DNA of 25,000 nucleotides from Anaeromyces robustus (lineage: Eukaryota > Neocallimastigomycota > Neocallimastigomycetes > Neocallimastigales > Neocallimastigaceae). The stretch lies in the NCBI GenBank assembly GCA_002104895.1, contig MCFG01000590.1, forward strand, positions 1-25,000, in the 5' to 3' direction. A program made the translations under genes and the position numbers. The notes under the pieces are model-generated. The model saw only the letters and a list, made by a program, of their open reading frames with translations. It did no database searches and had not been told where the DNA came from. Below are positions 22,954 to 25,000 of this stretch, piece by piece (the stretch's first letter is position 1; each line of letters starts with the position of its first letter).

Positions 22954-23120
22954 TATAAACTTTTTATAAACTTTTTTATTTTTCTTTTATTTTTATAAAC
23001 TTTTTTACTTATTTATAAACTTTTTTATTTTTCTTTTATTTTTATAAACTTTTTTTACTTATTTATTTATTAAATTTTCTATTTATTATAATTTTTTTTC
23101 CTATTTTATAAACTTTTTTT
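22954..23120. repeat. 49-bp tandem repeat with six TATAAACTTTTT motifs
   Basis: TATAAACTTTTT occurs at 22954, 22965, 22994, 23014, 23043 and 23107. The block from 22965 repeats from 23014 with only a T-run length difference. It lies 100-265 bp beyond the stop of the minus-strand ankyrin gene, so it may be in that gene's 3' region, reading AAAAAGTTTATA in the sense direction. Confidence 0.85.
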
Positions 23121-23218
23121 TTCTTATTTATTCATTTATTTAATTTCTATTATTTTTTTTTCTTATTTTTTTTTTTATTATTATATTCCTTTGTATATAT
23201 TATATATATTTATTTTTT

Positions 23219-25000
23219 TTATATTAATGCACCAATTATCATTCCTAAAATTTCTGATGATGCTTGTATACCTAACCATGATAAAACCATGTTACCTTCA
23301 TCATCATAAGATTTATTACTAGTATGTTTTGATTTTAATAATTGTTCTGGATCAAATATTTCTTTATAATAAACATTTTTAGCAGCCAATCTATAATTCT
23401 TGGTTATCGTAAATTTAGAATAATCAGTACTAATCCATGGATATAAATATTCTTCAATTTCTTCATATTTATCTTTAATAAGATTTTTATTTTTAATACT
23501 TTTAATACTTTTTTCATTATTACTATTATTATTATTAGTAGTAAGTGAATTAGTACCAGCAACACGTTGACGAATTCTAATAAATTGATCTTGATATCCA
23601 TTTAAATAATTATAAGATGGTAATGGTGATGATGATGATGATGATAATGATGAAGAAGAAGAATATAAAGATGCAGATGAAGGATCATTTAAAATATGTA
23701 TTATTGAATTATTACCTATTTCATTAGCAAGATCTAATGCTGATTTTCCTTCATTATTTTTAATATTTATATTAATATTACTATCATACATTAATTGTTT
23801 AATTAATGAAAGATTATTTAATTCAACTGCATAATAAAGTGCTGTATTACCTAAATAATCTTGATGATTAATATTAATATGATATTTAAGTAATTCTTCT
23901 ACAGATTTTAAATTTTTAGTTTTAACGGCAAGTATTAAAGCATTTTCTTTATTATTATTAACTTCATCTACTGAAAATATATTTGATTGAATAACTTTAT
24001 AAACTAATGAAGGTCTATTCATAGAAGTAAGCATTAATATAGTATTATTATTATTTCTATCAATATAATGATAATCAAATGTTGGATTTTCGGTTAAAAG
24101 TGGACATATATATTGATTATTACATTTAATATAAAGTGAACTTGCATTTTCACCATTTTTATTCATTTTTGATAAATTAATATTTTTACTTTTTCTTAAA
24201 ACATATTCTAATGTTGTAAAATCTTTTACAATAATAAAAACCATTATGGCTGTATTTTCTTCATCATCTACTGGAATATTAAAATCACAATTTAAATCAA
24301 TTAATGTTGTTAATGTACGGAAATAATTATAATACATTTTTTTAATCGAATCATCATCATTAATATTATATGGATTTTCATCTAAACCATACATTTTTTT
24401 AATAAGAAGAGATAAAACTGATTCTAAATTGACATTTATAAAATTAAAATTACAATTTCTTTTAGCTAATGCTCTTAATTCTAAAAATCTTCCTTTTTCA
24501 GCTAAATACATAGCTACTGTTTTATTATTATTATCAATTAAATTAGGATCAATTTTTGGATTAGTAAGTAAAAGAGCAAATTGAATATAAAGTTCATTTT
24601 TACAACAATATAAAAGAGCTGATTCATGTTTATTATTTACTTGATTAATATTTACTTTAGATTTTACTAATTCAATTAATGCATTAGAATTATTTAAAGC
24701 ATGAAATAAAACATTTTCACCATTTTTATCAACAACATTTAAACAATTTTCATTTAAAATAAAATGTTTTATAACAAAAATTAAATTAGAATCTTTTGCT
24801 GCATACATAAGAGCTGTCATACCATCATCATCTTGTACTAAATTATTTATATTCATAGTTAAAAGCCATTTAATTGCTGATTTACTTCCAGCTTTACAAG
24901 CTTTAATAAGAATATCACTATTACGAAAACTTGAATAAATAGTTTCAAATAATGGATGATTTAATATTTTATTAATATAACTAAAATTATTTTTAGTTTT
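23219..25000 (-). CDS. Ankyrin-repeat protein (5' partial)
   Basis: The frame is open from the stop at 23219 to the right edge, giving 593 visible residues without the N-terminus. The Met at 24856 lies inside a repeat, and 48 upstream codons (including ILIKACKAGSKSAIKWLLT) are also ankyrin-like, so it is not the start. About 12 ankyrin repeats are visible, several with clear helices (DGMTALMYAAKDSN, ENALILAVKTKN, GNTALYYAVELNN). One repeat near the middle carries an acidic insertion. After the repeats come a poly-Ser segment, a charged stretch (EKSIKSIKNKNLIKDKYEE), and a C-terminal region ending SWLGIQASSEILGMIIGALI, hydrophobic enough for a membrane or lipid contact. Role: protein-protein interaction scaffold; partner unknown. 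No enzyme domain is visible. Confidence 0.88.
   Translation of the reverse strand, partial: KTKNNFSYINKILNHPLFETIYSSFRNSDILIKACKAGSKSAIKWLLTMNINNLVQDDDGMTALMYAAKDSNLIFVIKHFILNENCLNVVDKNGENVLFHALNNSNALIELVKSKVNINQVNNKHESALLYCCKNELYIQFALLLTNPKIDPNLIDNNNKTVAMYLAEKGRFLELRALAKRNCNFNFINVNLESVLSLLIKKMYGLDENPYNINDDDSIKKMYYNYFRTLTTLIDLNCDFNIPVDDEENTAIMVFIIVKDFTTLEYVLRKSKNINLSKMNKNGENASSLYIKCNNQYICPLLTENPTFDYHYIDRNNNNTILMLTSMNRPSLVYKVIQSNIFSVDEVNNNKENALILAVKTKNLKSVEELLKYHININHQDYLGNTALYYAVELNNLSLIKQLMYDSNININIKNNEGKSALDLANEIGNNSIIHILNDPSSASLYSSSSSLSSSSSSPLPSYNYLNGYQDQFIRIRQRVAGTNSLTTNNNNSNNEKSIKSIKNKNLIKDKYEEIEEYLYPWISTDYSKFTITKNYRLAAKNVYYKEIFDPEQLLKSKHTSNKSYDDEGNMVLSWLGIQASSEILGMIIGALI
23628..23663 (-). 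repeat. Coding (GAT)n / (GAA)n repeat for a poly-Ser tract
   Basis: GATGAT units on the plus strand encode Ser runs on the minus strand, followed by GAAGAA units. The tract separates the ankyrin array from the C-terminal region and probably acts as a flexible linker. Confidence 0.85.

Larger units (their letters stand above)
21363..23218. other. Convergent intergenic spacer between the expansin and ankyrin genes
   Basis: Both flanking genes end here. It holds their 3' regions, (AT)n at 21410-21428, poly-A and poly-T tracts, degenerate TTTGATTTAT and GGTTTTGTT repeats near 22190-22285, a 12-bp hairpin at 22305-22332, a GC-richer patch at 22377-22440, and a tandem repeat at 22954-23120. A short minus-strand frame across the GC-richer patch (19 codons, starting MCGYVPKR) is not called as a gene. 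Confidence 0.7.

Noticed and set aside
24856-24856. Met at 24856 as the start of the ankyrin protein
   Set aside because: The frame is open for 48 more codons to the edge and those codons are ankyrin-like, so this Met is internal.

Overview
The window looks like nuclear DNA of an anaerobic gut fungus (Neocallimastigomycota; genus not resolvable). The noncoding DNA is overwhelmingly A/T and full of AAAT, AAT and homopolymer microsatellites. Codons end in A or T, and introns start GTAAGT or GTAAAT. One gene encodes a secreted protein ending in two fungal dockerins (CBM10-type), the hallmark of the fungal cellulosome.

Three protein-coding genes are visible. (1) Minus strand, about 5252 to beyond the left edge: a large multidomain protein with an N-terminal helical domain resembling the MLKL/HeLo-type four-helix domain, a TKL-like kinase, a disordered Asn/Ser/Gln-rich region of roughly 650 residues, and C-terminal RNI-like leucine-rich repeats. 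I propose two introns: one joins a 14-codon start exon to the main body, and the other removes an apparent stop codon that lies inside a GTAAGT donor. (2) Plus strand, 19780-21362, two exons: a secreted expansin-like protein with two dockerins, 422 aa. (3) Minus strand, 23219 to beyond the right edge: an ankyrin-repeat protein lacking its N-terminus.

The layout is uneven. Genes 1 and 2 are head to head, separated by about 14.5 kb (5253-19779) with no convincing gene. That desert holds long microsatellites, minisatellite duplications, a perfect 30-bp palindrome, a 114-bp foldback and a few patches that look like degraded coding sequence. Genes 2 and 3 converge on a 1.86-kb spacer with a GC-richer, transposon-end-like patch and a 49-bp tandem repeat.

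The three genes do not form an evident pathway. The expansin belongs to extracellular plant-fibre breakdown. The kinase-LRR protein looks like an intracellular sensor/effector, and the ankyrin protein is an interaction scaffold. The most notable item is the MLKL-like/kinase/LRR architecture, a candidate fungal cell-death or stress-sensing receptor. No tRNA, rRNA, CRISPR array or intact transposon was recognised.
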